A stretch of 64,000 nt of DNA from contig OY744466.1 of NCBI GenBank assembly GCA_963556145.1, positions 3,844,001-3,908,000 on the forward strand, written 5' to 3'. The notes under the pieces were generated by a model. That model made no database searches, was not told the origin of the DNA, and saw only the letters and a program-made list of their open reading frames with translations. Source of the stretch: Hygrocybe punicea. Its lineage: Eukaryota > Basidiomycota > Agaricomycetes > Agaricales > Hygrophoraceae. Shown here in pieces: positions 33,118-45,010 of the stretch. Both the position numbers and the translations under genes were made by a program. Position 1 is the stretch's first letter. Every line of letters starts with the position of its first letter.

Positions 33118-35514
33118 TTATTCCCATGCAGATTCATCAGCATCCTCAGGTCCAGAATTTAAATCGGCATCACCATCATCAAGCTCATAGTCAGATGAGT
33201 TGATAACTATTGCCGTCTCTACATCCACAGCATGTTTCTGTCTCACATATGCTGAAGCACTCTCGATTATCTTGGTCCACTGGCGAGGTTTGAGCTTGCC
33301 ACAAAGTTTGACGAGAGCGGATGATTTCTTGACATAGACATCTTTGTTATTGGGCCTCCGCTCAATCCGATCACCCCAGTTTGTCTTCGAAAAGTATCCG
33401 GCCAAGCCACTTGGAATAATCTTGATGCCATCCTTATAGAATAAACATGCACGTTTAATCTAAAAATTGTTTAGTGAAACATCATTAACTCGGGGTGAAA
33501 ACAAACTGCTTGAAGTGACAGGACGAGAGCCCCAACAGGGTTTTCAGTTATTCGCTGATCAGGTTTCAATGCTGAAATTGCCGAAAAGTGGGTGGCGAGA
33601 GTGGTGGACACAAGAGTAGATTGGAAGATACCCTAAAAAAGAACTAAGTATACGAAAATAATCAATCAAATGACTTACAATAGGCATTTGACCATCCACA
33701 AATTCCTTATAATAGAACGGACGGCACTTTTCATTAGTGCCCAACAGCCACTTCACATGAGCAGCCCGATCCTTCGGGGTCAACAGGCCTAAATCAGCAA
33801 AAAGCTTCTCGAGTTGGATCATGGCTGTTGATGCGAATTTATTGCGCCATTCGGCTAAGCGATCATCGGCCTTATAGCATACACATGTCAGCCTCGGAAT
33901 CAGTGAGAAAATGGTGCTCACAAGTTTTCCGGCAACATGAATTACATTGTCAGCAAGTTCCAGTTGAGAATTGCTCACGAAGCAGGTGTACCAGATGTTG
34001 CGAATATCATCATCAGTAGGTTGCTGCCATGGTCCTAGTGCCTCCGCAAATTCACGGAGTAGAGGAACATAGAGAGTCCGGAACGTATCTTGAGTTGCAG
34101 CAGGCAAATGATTCATGGTGATGTCTTCCTTCTTGCCGGTAGGATGTGCTTGTGACTGGACAACTTCAGAGGCAGGATTGACAGTAATCTTGGCGAGGGA
34201 ATTAACCTAGCCAGCGGACCGTCAATACGAAATTCCAAAACTAAATGTTCATACCGTTCTTTGTTTCAAAGTCGAAGCCCCACCATAATAGCGGACGGGC
34301 TTGTCTGTTGAGAGGACCAATCATTCGTTGTCCTCACCGCCATCACTGAGGCCTCCCAATTGACCACCATCTTCAACCTCTACAGTGCTGGAAGAAGCCT
34401 TGATTGATGCTTGCCTGTTGGCTGATGACCATGTTGTGCGAAGTCCACCGATATTGGCCTTGTTGCCTATTTTCTTGGGCGGTCTGCGAACGGGATAACA
34501 TTGTATTAGAAGAAGTGCACGATGCGCACAACAACTATAGTCCAAATCAATCATGGAGAGGAGACAACACACCCATCAACACTGCCATCAACAACTTTCC
34601 GCTTTTGGATGGACAGCTGATCCTCGAAGTCGGAGTAGATATCGTTGGCAGTATGTCCTTTGACGAGCCGTCTGAATTCCATCTTTTTTTCCTTGTACTC
34701 CTTCCTCTTCCTTTCCCTGTCCCGTTCTTCCGAAGTCTTCCATTCTTCAACTGGGTCTAGGAACTCCAGCGCATCCCTTTCGTCATAGTACATAGGGAGA
34801 TCTAGGAAGTCATCCGACGTCACACCTATACAAGTGAGGGATTCAATTTGGGTCGAAAAAATTGTTGGGTTGCTTACCGTTTGAAGCAGCGTCTACTTCC
34901 ATTGCCTCTGCTGCCTCCTCCGCAGCCTTGGCCTTCGCGGCGGCCTCCTTTGCAGCCCAGGCCATTTTTGCAGCTTCAGCCTTTGCAGCCTCAGCCTTCT
35001 TGGCAATCTCAACCCTTTTCACAGCCTTGGTCTTCACAGCCTTGGCATCTTCGGCTTTTGCAGCCTCAGCCTTCGCGGCCCTCCCAGCCTCAGCCCTCCC
35101 AGCCCTCCCAGCCTCAGCCTTCACGGCCCTTGCAGCATCAGCCCTTGTGGCCCTTGCAGCGTCAGCCCTTGCGGCCTCAGGCTCCGGATCGGTATCATTG
35201 TCCCAGTTCTTGTCGGGAATTGTGGACAGATGGGTCATCTTTTTTGTGGTGTTAGTGGGAGGGTGATCTGCTTCACGGTCAGTCGTCTTATCTTTTTCTT
35301 TCATTTCATTCTCCTTCCTCGAAACGGCCAGAACGGCTGCAGTACGAGTGTCCTTAGCTGCCTTTTTGGCTGCTTCCTTTAAAGCCTTCTCTGCAGCGAC
35401 TTCTGCTGACGTCCTCCGCTTTTTAGGTTGGTCTGGCACTCCGGGCTTCTCGTCGTGGTCGGTTCTGAGTTTCATCTCAAGAGGAGCAGGGGCAGAGACT
35501 TTTTTAGGAGGCAT
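33118..35514 (-). CDS. Plavaka-associated second gene, Ala/Lys-repeat protein of unknown function
   Basis: The start ATG is at 35,514 (MPPKKVSAPAPLEMKLR), directly divergent from the transposase 250 bp away. Exon 1 holds a long Ala-rich heptad-like repeat (ADAARATRADAARAVKAEAG, AKAEAAKAEDAKAVKTKAV) likely to form a helix or coiled coil, then an intron at about 34,880-34,830. The next exon is acidic/basic (TSDDFLDLPMYYDERDALEF, RDRERKRKEYKEKKMEF). Further exons carry the globular part (TFRTLYVPLLREFAEALGPW, LAEWRNKFASTAMIQLEKLF, GIFQSTLVSTTLATHF) and the acidic C-terminus (SSDYELDDGDADLNSGPEDA) ending at 33,118. No stops were noticed within exons. I recall similar ORFs beside basidiomycete KDZ/Plavaka-type elements but cannot name a domain. 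Confidence 0.6.
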
Positions 35515-35771
35515 AGTGTCAAGAAGTGGGATTCAACGCACGCATAAGCCATCAACAAATATCGCAAGGCGCCATCTGAAATTTGACTAAGGTTCCAGTT
35601 TTTGTGCCGGCCATCGTAATCACTTTGGTTCACATTCGCCATCCTCTTGCCCTACTGCCCATTGTGCCGTTCGCCAAACTTCTCTGGCCAATACACCTGT
35701 TCACTGCACACTGTAGTATACACATTGTTACTACAACTTTGTTTTCAAATTATCATCACATCCATTGACCA

Positions 35772-38700
35772 TGGCCATATCCCGAAGAACATTCCATCCA
35801 AATATTTTTGTTTGCCCCATCCAAGGCTGCCGAAAGGCTTGCAAGATGTCAGGTGGACTTAGACAACACATGGACACGATGCATGCTACATTTCGTGCTT
35901 ATCGTCGATAAGAGGCTCCTCCATCTCGAAGTCGAAGTCAATCCCCTCCAGCTATACTAGTACCTGAGTATCATGGTGTCGAGTCTCCTCCACCAGATGA
36001 CCAGCCGAGATCTGAATCATCACAAATGCCCGATATTCGCCGTCCATCCCCTGCCAGTCACAGTGGGCCGCCCAGTGTGAGTCCACCAGCATCTGAACAA
36101 GATCACGATCATCTTGAATCCCATCCTCTTCTTGATGGTACCCTGTGACATCCATGGATATGATCTTCCTCCTGGCTCTGCTCCTCCTCCACCAGACGAA
36201 TGCCCCATGAATGATTATTCCCCATATGCAACTTGGGCTGAATTCGAATTTGCTGAATTTATATTCGCGGAGGAGCAAATGTCAGGTGCCAAACTCGACA
36301 AACATCTCAACAATCTCGCTGCACTTTACCCCAATTCACCTCCACCATTTGCAAATCATGAGGAGATGTATTCAGTTATTGATGCAACCAAAGAGGGTGA
36401 CATCCCCTGGCAGTCGTTTTCGGTTTCTTATAATGGAGATCTTCCAGACGATGGCAATGCTCCACCATGGATGACTGCCCAATATGATGTCTGGTATCGT
36501 GATCCGCTTCTCTCCATGGAGCAACAAATTGGGAATCCCAGCTTTGCTGAAGAGATCGACATCGCACCAAAGCAGATTTTTGACAAAGATAACAAACATC
36601 AATATACCGATCTCATGTCTGGTAACTGGGCTTGGGGACAAGCAGTATGTTAAATCTCATCTTCGAAGGCATTTCTGACCATTTTGCAATCATTAGGACA
36701 AAATTGCAGAAGATGAGCAAACTCATGGGGCAATGTTTGTCCCAGTAATTCTTGGAAGTGACAAGACAACAGTTTTAGTAGCAACAGGAAACAATGAGTA
36801 TTATCCACTGTATGCTTCAGCAGGAAATGTTCACAATGGAGTGCGACGTGCTCATCGCAATGCTGTTTCCATTGTTGGTTTTTTGGCAATACCAAAGAGT
36901 ATGTATGTTGGTTATGGTATTGTGTTCATATTTGCTTATTCACTGGCATTCCCTTAGCTACAAAGGAATACCATGAGGATGCCAGCTTTCGTAAATTCCG
37001 ACGACAAATATTTCATTCATCTCTTCATCATATTCTTTCACCACTTCACCCACACATGTTAGTACCACAGGTGACACGATGTGGTGATGGACATTTCCGA
37101 CGTGTTATTTATGGATTGGGTCCTTACATTGCCGACTATCCTGAACAAGCATTGCTTGCTTGCATTGTTCAAGGATGGTGTCCACGGTATGTGAAAAATC
37201 TTACTTTTTACTTGTTACTCAACCATGGTACTAGTTGCACTGCTTCTCCTGATAATCTGGATGAACCATCAGGGTGCCGCTCACATGAGCATACTGATGT
37301 TCTCCTTGAAGCATGCAGTCTCCAGGAGCTTTGGGATAATTATGGGATTGTTGGGGATGTCATTGTAAGCATTTCACAACTCACTTTTCACTGAGATTCA
37401 AGTTCTGAGTCATGATATTGATTCTTTTCACAGCCATTCACCACAGGATTTCCACGTGCTGACATTCATAAACTGCTGTCACCAGATATCCTTCATCAGC
37501 TCATCAAGGGGACATTCAAAGATCACCTTGTAGACTGGGTTGTGGAGTATATACAAAGTGCCCATCCTCCTCAAGAGGCAAACAAGATATTAGCTGACAT
37601 TGATAGACAGTGAATGTTATTTATGGAGCAGTGTGAATGATTCTAATTCATGTTTAGCATTGCTGCTGTACCATCATTTCCTGGGTTGCGTCAATTTCCT
37701 GAAGGACGTGGTTTTAAACAATGGACAGGTGATGATTCAAAGGCCTTGATGAAGGTTCCATGCTCCATTTTGATTTTGAATGAGAATCTCATTAATTTTT
37801 ATCAGGTTTTTATCCCTGCCATTGCTGGACATGTTCCCAGTGAAATGGTCAAAGCTATAAGTGCCTTCACTGACTTCTGCTATCTTGTACGACAAGAAGT
37901 TATCAGTGAAGAAACTCTTCATTCTCTCGACATGATACTTGCTTCATTCCACCAATGTCGAGAGATATTTCGTACTGTTGGTATCCGACATTCTGGATTT
38001 TCACTTCCTCGCCAGCATTCTCTCATTCACTACCGTCAACTCATTCAACTGTTTGGAGCTCCCAATGGCCTATGCTCATCAATTACTGAGTCCAGGCATA
38101 TTTCAGCTGTTAAAAAGCCATGGCGGAGATCTAGTCGATTTGAAGCATTGGGACAGATCCTTCTCACAAATCAGCACCTTGATAAACTTGCTGCAGCACG
38201 AGTTGATTTCACTGCTCGTGGGATGATGGGAGGGCATGATTTTGCAATACCTCAGCCTGTGCTTGATTCAATTCTGGAGGAGGAGGATGAGGGTCCAGCT
38301 GAGGGTCCAACATGTCTTGGAGAAGTCAAGCTAGCCAAAACTCCTGGTGGGTACTATTTCTATGTATTATACATGTTTATCTGAAAACACACATAGCACG
38401 CAAGTACCCTAGGGATCCTGAACAGCTTGGTGCACAGATTGGACTTCCAGATCTTTGGGAACGCATTGGACGCTTTCTTTACGACCAGGAAAATCCTGAT
38501 GCCGATATTGCTGGAGAGGATGTTAATCTGGACCAGTGCCCAGAATTTATTGGGCATACTGTTTATGTTTATCATTCTGCTGTTGCAACATTCCATGCTC
38601 CAAGTGACCCTTCTGGAATCCATGGCATGCATCGGGAACGAATCCATGCTGTTTCATCATGGCGCAATGGTCCTCCTCGATATGATTGCATTTTTGTGGA

Positions 38701-39060
38701 GAAGGATGCTAACCAAGATGGATTTCAGGGAATGCATGCAGCACGTGTTTTACTTTTTTTGGTTTCAAATACCACTCTGTTTCTTACCCTTGTGCATTGG
38801 TTCATTGGTTTTCACCAGTTCATGACCAGCCATGTCAAGACACTGGTATGTGGATTGTGGAGCCTGAATTTCTTCCAGATGGAAGTCCCTTCAAGGCAGT
38901 TATTCATTTGGAATCCATAGTCCATGGTGCACATCTCATTGGCATGGCTGATAGAGAGTTTCTTCCACAAGATTTCACATTTCATGACTCTTTTGATGCT
39001 TTTGAAGCTTTTTATGTAAACAAGTGTGCTGACCATCATTCCAATGAAATTGCATTTTGA
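35772..39060 (+). pseudogene. Plavaka transposase (C2H2 finger + RNase H-fold transposase)
   Basis: The N-terminus is MAISRRTFHPNIFVCPIQGC with a C2H2 finger (C-x4-C, then HMDTMH). A TAA at 35,909-35,911 and a frameshift near 36,140 (DGTL to CDIHGYDLPPG) break the Pro-rich linker. The conserved body then runs over about six exons: DIPWQSFSVSYNGDLPDDG, HGAMFVPVILGSDKTTVLVA, GHFRRVIYGLGPYIADYPEQ, IHKLLSPDILHQLIKGTFKD, FPEGRGFKQWTGDDSKALMK, FGAPNGLCSSITESRHISAV, KKPWRRSSRFEALGQILLTN, and the C-terminal GMWIVEPEFLPDGSPFKAV ending at TGA 39,058-39,060. These blocks are characteristic of basidiomycete Plavaka proteins. The body is nearly intact; the N-terminal lesions make it probably inactive. Confidence 0.88.
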
Positions 39061-40530
39061 TTTTCAGGTAGGATATATTGTTCTGATTTTTTATTCATGA
39101 TTATTGCTGTATTCAGTAATCCTGGTGGAGACTGAAAAACACCAAATTTGGTGTAATCCAATTGTCAAACTTGTGAGATGGCTGGCTTGGCAACAGTGCT
39201 GGTGATGACGTACGGCTGCGAGGATATGAAACCAGGACGGTGACAGTGGCGACCCAGAAGCTGGCCACCGCTCCCAGTTCAACCTGTCAATTCTCTTGTC
39301 CCTAAAACCCCTCAGCTTCAAGTTTCTGATTCTGCAGCAAACCAACACCCACTTGCTGTCCTGGGCCCACAAAGTCTTTTTCAAGTAAAGACTTTATAAA
39401 CCGGATCGTCCAAGTCATCCGACCTGGACTTCTGCTGACTCCACAACTCACAATGAACCTTTTATGCGTATCCCGCACCGCCCAGCAAAACTCCCTCTCT
39501 TCTGAATCCCTGCTCTCTAGTTCACCCCTCCTCAAACCTGGACCCAATAACACACCACCACAACAGTGCGGGAAGGTTGAAGGGCATTATGAACTCATCC
39601 TGAATCCTTTTCAGGTTCACAGGCATCATATTCACCAGCCTAGTCATCGATGTGCTGGATGAAGGCTACAATCCAGAGACTCTCGAAATCCTTCACAACA
39701 AGGTTCCTGACCTTTACAGCGAGGTTGTGGGATCATGGCCACATCATCTCGCTCATGGACCCCCTTGGCCCCTTGTTCTCTACCCACAGCCAAAAGCCGT
39801 GGCTTAGCAAATGCCTCATCCCAGTCACCTCATGAACACAAACGGCCACGTCAATTGACGTGCGTCCAATGTTCATGAGGTGAATATTGGGCATTTGCCC
39901 TTGCCCGTTCTGCCCCAGTCACCTCATGAACACAAACAAATCAGATCAAGACTGGAACAATTTTGAATGTGCCTATTAGATCTGGATGGATGAACAATAG
40001 CTGTCAGGTACGCATCAAATTGCTGACCAGTGTGAAAAGCATATTGGAGTGCTGGATCTCAAGGCACTCAACCAGAAACGAAGAAATTTTTCAGTGTAAC
40101 ACCAAAGTCTATTGATCAACCGTTTTGAGAGACAATTGGGCAAGATCCTACTGGCTGCTGATGCACAGAACGGGGATCACAGACCACAAATTGAGGAACT
40201 CATCAGTTATTGTATTCGATTGGTGGGACTCATTCACCGTCATCACACTAATTCACCATCATTGCACTAGTACTAATGGGTGTAGAGCAATGGCATATGG
40301 TGTCGGATCAAGGGATTCATGGAATAGCAAAAATGGGTATCATGCTTCCAAATCAAGTTCTGTATACAGCTAACATGCGCTAACAATTCACTTCTGACAG
40401 GGACCCTCCGCTATCCACGCCATTTCTACACTGTGAATGTCATTGGATTGGGTCAATGCTGATAGTGCTGCCAATCTTACTTTAGGGGCTGTACTGATGC
40501 TTAATCTCGGGGAATGCAGGTTTTGATCAA
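39061..40530 (+). other. Plavaka interior without clear gene; palindromic motif
   Basis: Only short frames are present, some protein-like (about 40,115-40,240, FERQLGKILLAADAQNGDHR). At 39,822-39,930 the phrase gtcacctcatgaacacaaac occurs twice around an inverted ttcatgaggtga, with the palindrome ACGTCAATTGACGT at 39,848. The stretch may be the eroded 5' part of the SWIM-containing gene below. Confidence 0.4.
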
Positions 40531-41310
40531 GTAGCCCTCTTGCACCGCATCGCTCTCCTGGAGACCAGACACTTCATATGTGACTGCATGATGGTCACTA
40601 ACCTAGGCATTCCGTGTCGGCACTTTTATGCCATTCTCAGGATGCCCAACTCACTCGCTCACTTTCATCTGGGCCTCCTGAATCGGAGGTAGGTACAGCC
40701 GCCATTTCCATGCCTCCAAATACTTACCATGAATTGCTAAGATGGCTCACCAATCCGGAACTTGATATCTCACAAACGGCAACAGTGAAAATAAGGATGG
40801 TGATAATGTAGAGATACCCCTTGTCCCAAACCAGCTCCCTCTGTTGCTATGACAGGCTTCACCACTGCCAACTACTCAAACCCTTCACCCGAAAGTGATC
40901 CACCATCAAGCTATTACGAAGTTCCATGATGTTTTGTGGCATGTGCACACTGAGGAGGAACTGAAAGACTTGAATACCGATCTTGAGGAGCTCATGTAAG
41001 TGATAGCTTCATGTTACTACTGCTCATATTCTACTCACCGCTGATTGCAGAGCCCAGCAGGATGCAGATACAGGTCCCTCGATCCTTCCACCTCCTCCGA
41101 TTTGCACTAAGGGTTGTCCCAGGAAGAAGACACTTGCGGCCGCAGCACTGGCAGAAGGAAATGGGAAGCGGAGGAGGACTGACAATGGGCTCAGGGATGG
41201 GCCTGGTTGACGCAAGTGCTCCAAGTGTGGCAGTTATAGCCATTATGCAACGACTCAGATGTGCAGGAATCACAGGTAGTTCTGGAATTGATCCAAGGCA
41301 CAGTGTACAA
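40530..41310 (+). pseudogene. fragment of a MULE-like transposase or related SWIM zinc-finger protein
   Basis: At about 40,545-40,645 the frame reads RIALLETRHFICDCMMVTNL and GIPCRHFYAILR. C-x-C...C-x-H is the SWIM zinc-binding motif that ends many Mutator-like transposases. At about 41,212-41,262 a second zinc pattern, RKCSKCGSYSHYATTQMC, resembles a knuckle. No continuous frame joins them and no DDE core is visible, so this is a relic inside the Plavaka element. Confidence 0.5.
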
Positions 41311-41749
41311 CAAAATTGACCAAATGTACGACTACGAGAAGTTAATGAGTGTATAACAAAGGCGTCAGTGCACCTGTACATTTTGTAACACCGTAGCTAT
41401 TGCTAATTGTACTTGAAACGCATGTGCCTGTTGGCCATGCCCTAAGTTAATTCTTGTTATGAAACTTGATCCTACCACCACAAGGCAGTAGCCAAGCTAC
41501 AACGGTATGTGCCACAGGATGAGGGACAGTCCAACAGCAATTTGTACCTGACTGGCTCTAAAAGTAGCATCCCACATTACACACCAAGTCGTCACCCTCC
41601 CTCCCTTCACACGTCCTTTCACTTTCGCACCAAATGTCACACCCAGTACCTTTGTAGACCCAGATTCTCTCTCTTCTTGTTCTTCTATCAACCAGCAACA
41701 ACTAGCTTCACCTTCAATACTCTTTCCCCCCTCAGATCTCCCTCCTTTC

Positions 41750-42330
41750 ACTCCTTCATGCAGGCGCATTCCCCCAGGCAAGCGTCATTCCCTCAGCTAC
41801 ATCCCACGCCTGTCCAACACTTTCATGCTTTCATGCTTTTCCATGCCAACTTTGTCTGCCAGAAACACGCCCCAGTTTCAATTGAGACCAATCATGGTTC
41901 TCTCAAAGATAAGTAGTCAGTGTCTTCGATTTTGCTTTTGTCCCTAATATTACTGAGTTGACACACACAGGCAACTGCTGGAAGTCTCTTCCCCTCAAGG
42001 AAAAGTATGTCTGGGAAGTAAAGGCCAAGCATGCAAAGGTGCAGCACAAGATCTGCTATCCCCAGTACCGCTTCTGTCCCATCAACAACAAGAACTTGAA
42101 CAAGGACAGGAAAAAGGAGAAGCCTGTTCCGTCTCCCGCAGACAAACACCTCTGTGAAGAGATCACCCAGCTCCTCCTGGAGGGAAAGAAGGGTGACGAA
42201 CTCACTGCTACCATTCACTCCATCAACCATAAACGTGACGACTCTGAAGTATCCATGATGTTTCCACTCACCCTCCTCACCTGCTATCGGCCATTGCTGT
42301 TCATCCTCTGTGCCCCTCCCCAACTGTCAT
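41750..42330 (+). pseudogene. HMG-box gene relic (mating-type-like HMG box)
   Basis: The box begins HAFMLFHANFVCQKHAPVSI and ETNHGSL (about 41,818-41,902) and continues after an intron (about 41,913-41,970) as NCWKSLPLKEKYVWEVKAK and HKICYPQYRFCPINNK, with the W...K..YP.Y.F.P signature of fungal MATA-type HMG boxes that bend DNA. The frame slips by one base just before the intron (CTC AAA instead of CTC TCA AAG), so the box is not readable as it stands. A basic tail (NLNKDRKKEKPVPS) and helical segment follow. It lies inside the Plavaka element, so it is probably captured host sequence. Confidence 0.7.
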
Positions 42331-42429
42331 CCAGGCATTGCCCTTCCTTCTCTCCCTTTCCTCTCAAACTCATGACCAATGTCCCCCTGCTGCTGTCCCT
42401 CCACTCTCCATGCCCAAGGCACAGCTACA

Positions 42430-42905
42430 CCTAGCTACCCACATCCTCAGAAACCCACCTCGACTGCCCCCAGCACTTGTACCAGACCCTCACTCTCCTC
42501 CTTGGCTGCCTGCAGCACTCATGCCCAATGCTCTCTCCCACCCACACTCTCCAGTGTGCACCGGAAACCCTCCCTGGCTGCCCCCAGCTACTCTCCCACC
42601 ACTCTCCCCAGTTTGCTTCCAAAACTGTCCTTGGCCGCCCCCAGTCGCTCTCCCATCCACACTCCAGCTTGCTCACGAAACCCTCACGCTCTCTCCCACC
42701 CACACTCTCCAGCTTGCACTGGAAACCCTCCTCGGCTGCCACCAGCCACTCTCCCACCTCTCCCTCCAGTTTGCTCCTAAAACCCTCCCAGGCCACCCCA
42801 AACCAATCTCCCACCCACAGATCACGAAACCCTCCTCGGCCACTCACCACTCTCTCCAGTTTATCATGAAACCCTCCTCAGCCGCCCCCAGCCACTCGCG
42901 CCAGC
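42430..42905. repeat. degenerate tandem repeat encoding Pro/Leu-rich sequence
   Basis: About seven copies of a unit of about 55-75 bp with words gaaaccctcc, ggctgcccccagc, cactctcccaccca and ctccagcttgc. It follows the HMG relic and could be the Pro-rich C-terminus of that protein (PPWLPPATLPPLSPVCFQN in one frame), but all three frames stay open, as expected from a repeat without stops. Confidence 0.7.
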
Positions 42906-43079
42906 TGCTCTCTTACCACATTCAACCCTGGACTGCCCCACTGCTCACGCCAGATGCTCCCCTGCTAAAGGGTTCATCACTCCTGCTCGCCAAATTGTTC
43001 CCGCACCCTCACTCTCTTCCTGCCTCCACCACTCTCCTACACCCAGCGGGGAAGGTAAAAGATGGATTATGGTACTAGT

Positions 43080-43500
43080 ACTATAGTTATGACTTTTTTG
43101 TGTTATCTAATGTTGATTGGGTGATTGATCTTGAAATCGGCCCTGATATAAATGTTAAGTTCATGGTCTAAATAGTGAAATTGGGGGTGCTATTAACAAC
43201 TGGCTCCCTTGCCATATAAAGCCATTTTTCATGCTGACTAAGCAGCTACTTGGAGCCATCATAGTATCACAAGAACTTTGAACTTAAACTTGAACTTGTA
43301 ACTATCAATAATCTGAATATTTCCTAAATTTAAATACAGGAGTGGCTAGCCCTTGAAATTTGGATAAAACTTCATTCTACAATCATCTAAATCTGTGCAG
43401 TATTTCATGAGTTACAATATTTACTTAGGTCTCCAAACTTAACAAATTTCTTTTTTGAAATGTCATTAGTTTTGAAAAGTGCCATAAATAACCTGTAAAA
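43080..43500. mobile_element. one-armed foldback remnant FB3
   Basis: The stretch 43,340-43,497 (ggagtggctagcccttgaaa, gtgcagtatttcatgagtta, gaaaagtgccataaataacctgta) matches the right arm of FB1 and FB2 in order, ending in a CAG/CTG terminus next to TA. No partner arm is found nearby, so it is a deletion remnant. Confidence 0.55.
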
Positions 43501-44009
43501 AAAGGTTAACAAACCACAAAAGGTATGGAAAAGCTTTCAAGAGATTCTTCTTTTCCAAAGACAAAACAACTTTTTCAAGAAATGGACCTGGCTTAGAAAA
43601 GTTCTTTGTCTTGGGACAAGAGATATCCTTTTTCAAAGTAATTGACTTTGAAAAAGATGGGAAAAGTAGAAAAAAAGAAGAAAAGGCATCAAAGGTGAAA
43701 AGTCATCCAAGGTCAAAAGGTCAAAAGTGGTAAGACAAGTAAAGTGATTAATTGTAAAGGACCAACAAGTAAGCAAAGTGCTAAAGGAGTCAAAGTAATC
43801 CAAGTTTGAAAAGGTGGGAAAAAGTTGAAAAGGGTGAAAAGGTGTGCAAGGGATATTATGTAGTAAATATTTTTAAGTGACTCAAAGTGCCATAAGGTAG
43901 CAGAAGTTGTTAAAAAAGATGAAAAAAACCTCAGAAAAAAGTTCAAGAGGTTTCAAAAAAGGTCAAGAGCCTCCAAGGTGCAAAAAAAGGGCTTGTAATT
44001 TTCCTGATG
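43500..44009. repeat. right sub-terminal repeat zone and inverted end of the Plavaka element
   Basis: A/G-rich words (aaaaggtgggaaaaag, ggtcaaaaggtc, aagaaatggacctggcttag) are complementary to the C/T-rich zone at 32,370-32,790. The zone ends with the inverted terminus CCTGATG at 44,003-44,009. Confidence 0.75.
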
Positions 44010-44604
44010 TAGTCTACATTCACTTTTTTTCTTTAAATGATGTAGATATTAAATTATATCATGTACACTTTAACATTTCCCAAAGCAGGAGGCTAATATA
44101 GATAGTTCTCATAGTCATAGATCCTTTTAGCCTTTGATCTTTGAGACCCCTGCAAGGTTTTAACTTCACATCCCATGAGTAAATAAAGCTAAATCATACC
44201 CTTTGGGATCACCCATAGCTCCTCATGTCTGAGAACAAGCTAGCACTACCAGCAGTAGCCACAACAGCATAATATGCTACCAAAATGGCTCATAACTATT
44301 TAGTTATACTGTAACAATATGTCTGTCTGTAGAAGGAGATTGTGAAGAAATGTATTGGAGATTTTGATTTTAATGATGAGGACTATGTAGGTTAGAATAT
44401 TGTTAATGGAGAGATGTATGGACAAATTCTTGAGATAGTCATCGGGCCAGGGCCGACCCTGACCCGGCCCTATTGACCCGGGGCCAAGCAGGGCCAGGGC
44501 CAGGGCCAGCCTGAGATGGCCTGGCCCTAGAGGGTCAGGGTCAGGGTCAGTCAAAAACAGGCTGGCCCTGGCCCGGCCTGGCCCCTGGACAGTGTAGCCA
44601 TTCT

Positions 44605-45010
44605 ACCACACACAGGGCACCCGACTGCCCACCTAAGTAAGCCGGACCCTTGGTCCCAACAGCCCAAATACGCTCGATACCTCGTTTGGGACGAAGATGG
44701 ACCAGAACGCCTTTTGGTTGTCCTTTCCAGTCTCCACGAGCCACCCATGCCCGTGGTGCCCACGAACGAGCTTCAGAACACCGCTGCCATTTCCACAATC
44801 CAAGACAATCCCGGACTTTTCACCATCATCACTCCCATCCGTGTTGATGTCTTCGCGAGTTATCTCACCTCACACCCCAATCGTCCCTTTGTGGACTCCG
44901 TCTGCAATGCCTTATGCACCAGTGATACGCAGTCTCCCCCTTTGGGCACGGAATCTCTCATAGGTTCCAATTCTACTTTCCCTACAACTCTTCCGCGTCC
45001 CGCGTACATG
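44605..45010 (+). pseudogene. DIRS-like gag, 3' part and region leading to RT
   Basis: The coding sequence resumes as THRAPDCPPK and meets TAA at about 44,632. The next frame reads KYARYLVWDEDGPERLLVVL, SSLHEPPMPVVPTNELQNT and TIITPIRVDVFASYLTSHPN, then RPFVDSVCNAL. PNRPFVDSV is the conserved lead into the reverse transcriptase in this retroelement group. The RT entry (GFWLWARTSDLDYPTTWDNS) does not follow until 45,777. Confidence 0.7.

Larger units (their letters stand above)
32354..44009 (+). mobile_element. Plavaka-type DNA transposon with extra cargo
   Basis: Terminal inverted repeats CATCAGGAAAATTACA (32,354) and its complement ending 44,009 match for about 38 bp (through GCCCTTTTTTTGCACCTTG) and are flanked by TA on both sides. 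Sub-terminal zones of 430-480 bp (32,370-32,790 and 43,520-43,980) are full of complementary AAGGTCAAAAGGT and CTGGGTCACTTTCTTGAAAA words, probably transposase binding sites. The interior holds a - strand gene (35,514-33,118), the transposase on + (35,772-39,060), a SWIM/zinc-knuckle fragment, an HMG-box relic and a one-armed foldback remnant. Confidence 0.8.
32161..44596. mobile_element. hAT-like element with GGGCC-rich ends, itself filled by a Plavaka element
   Basis: The ends are TACACTGTCC at 32,161 and its complement GGACAGTGTA ending 44,596, flanked by the 8-bp duplication GCCATTCT. About 170 bp inside each end is a dense tract of GGCCCTGGCCC/GGGCCAGGGC words (32,175-32,330 and 44,440-44,590). 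Without the Plavaka element the hAT unit is only about 780 bp (32,161-32,353 plus 44,010-44,596) and codes for nothing, so it is non-autonomous. No hAT transposase is present in the window. Confidence 0.88.

Noticed and set aside
34862..35266. 134-aa alanine-rich open frame on the + strand
   Set aside because: It is the antisense of the Ala/Lys heptad repeat of the - strand gene at 35,514-33,118; the repeat keeps several frames open.
42338..43078. 246-aa proline-rich open frame
   Set aside because: All three frames are open across the tandem repeat at 42,430-42,905, so an open frame is not evidence of coding by itself.
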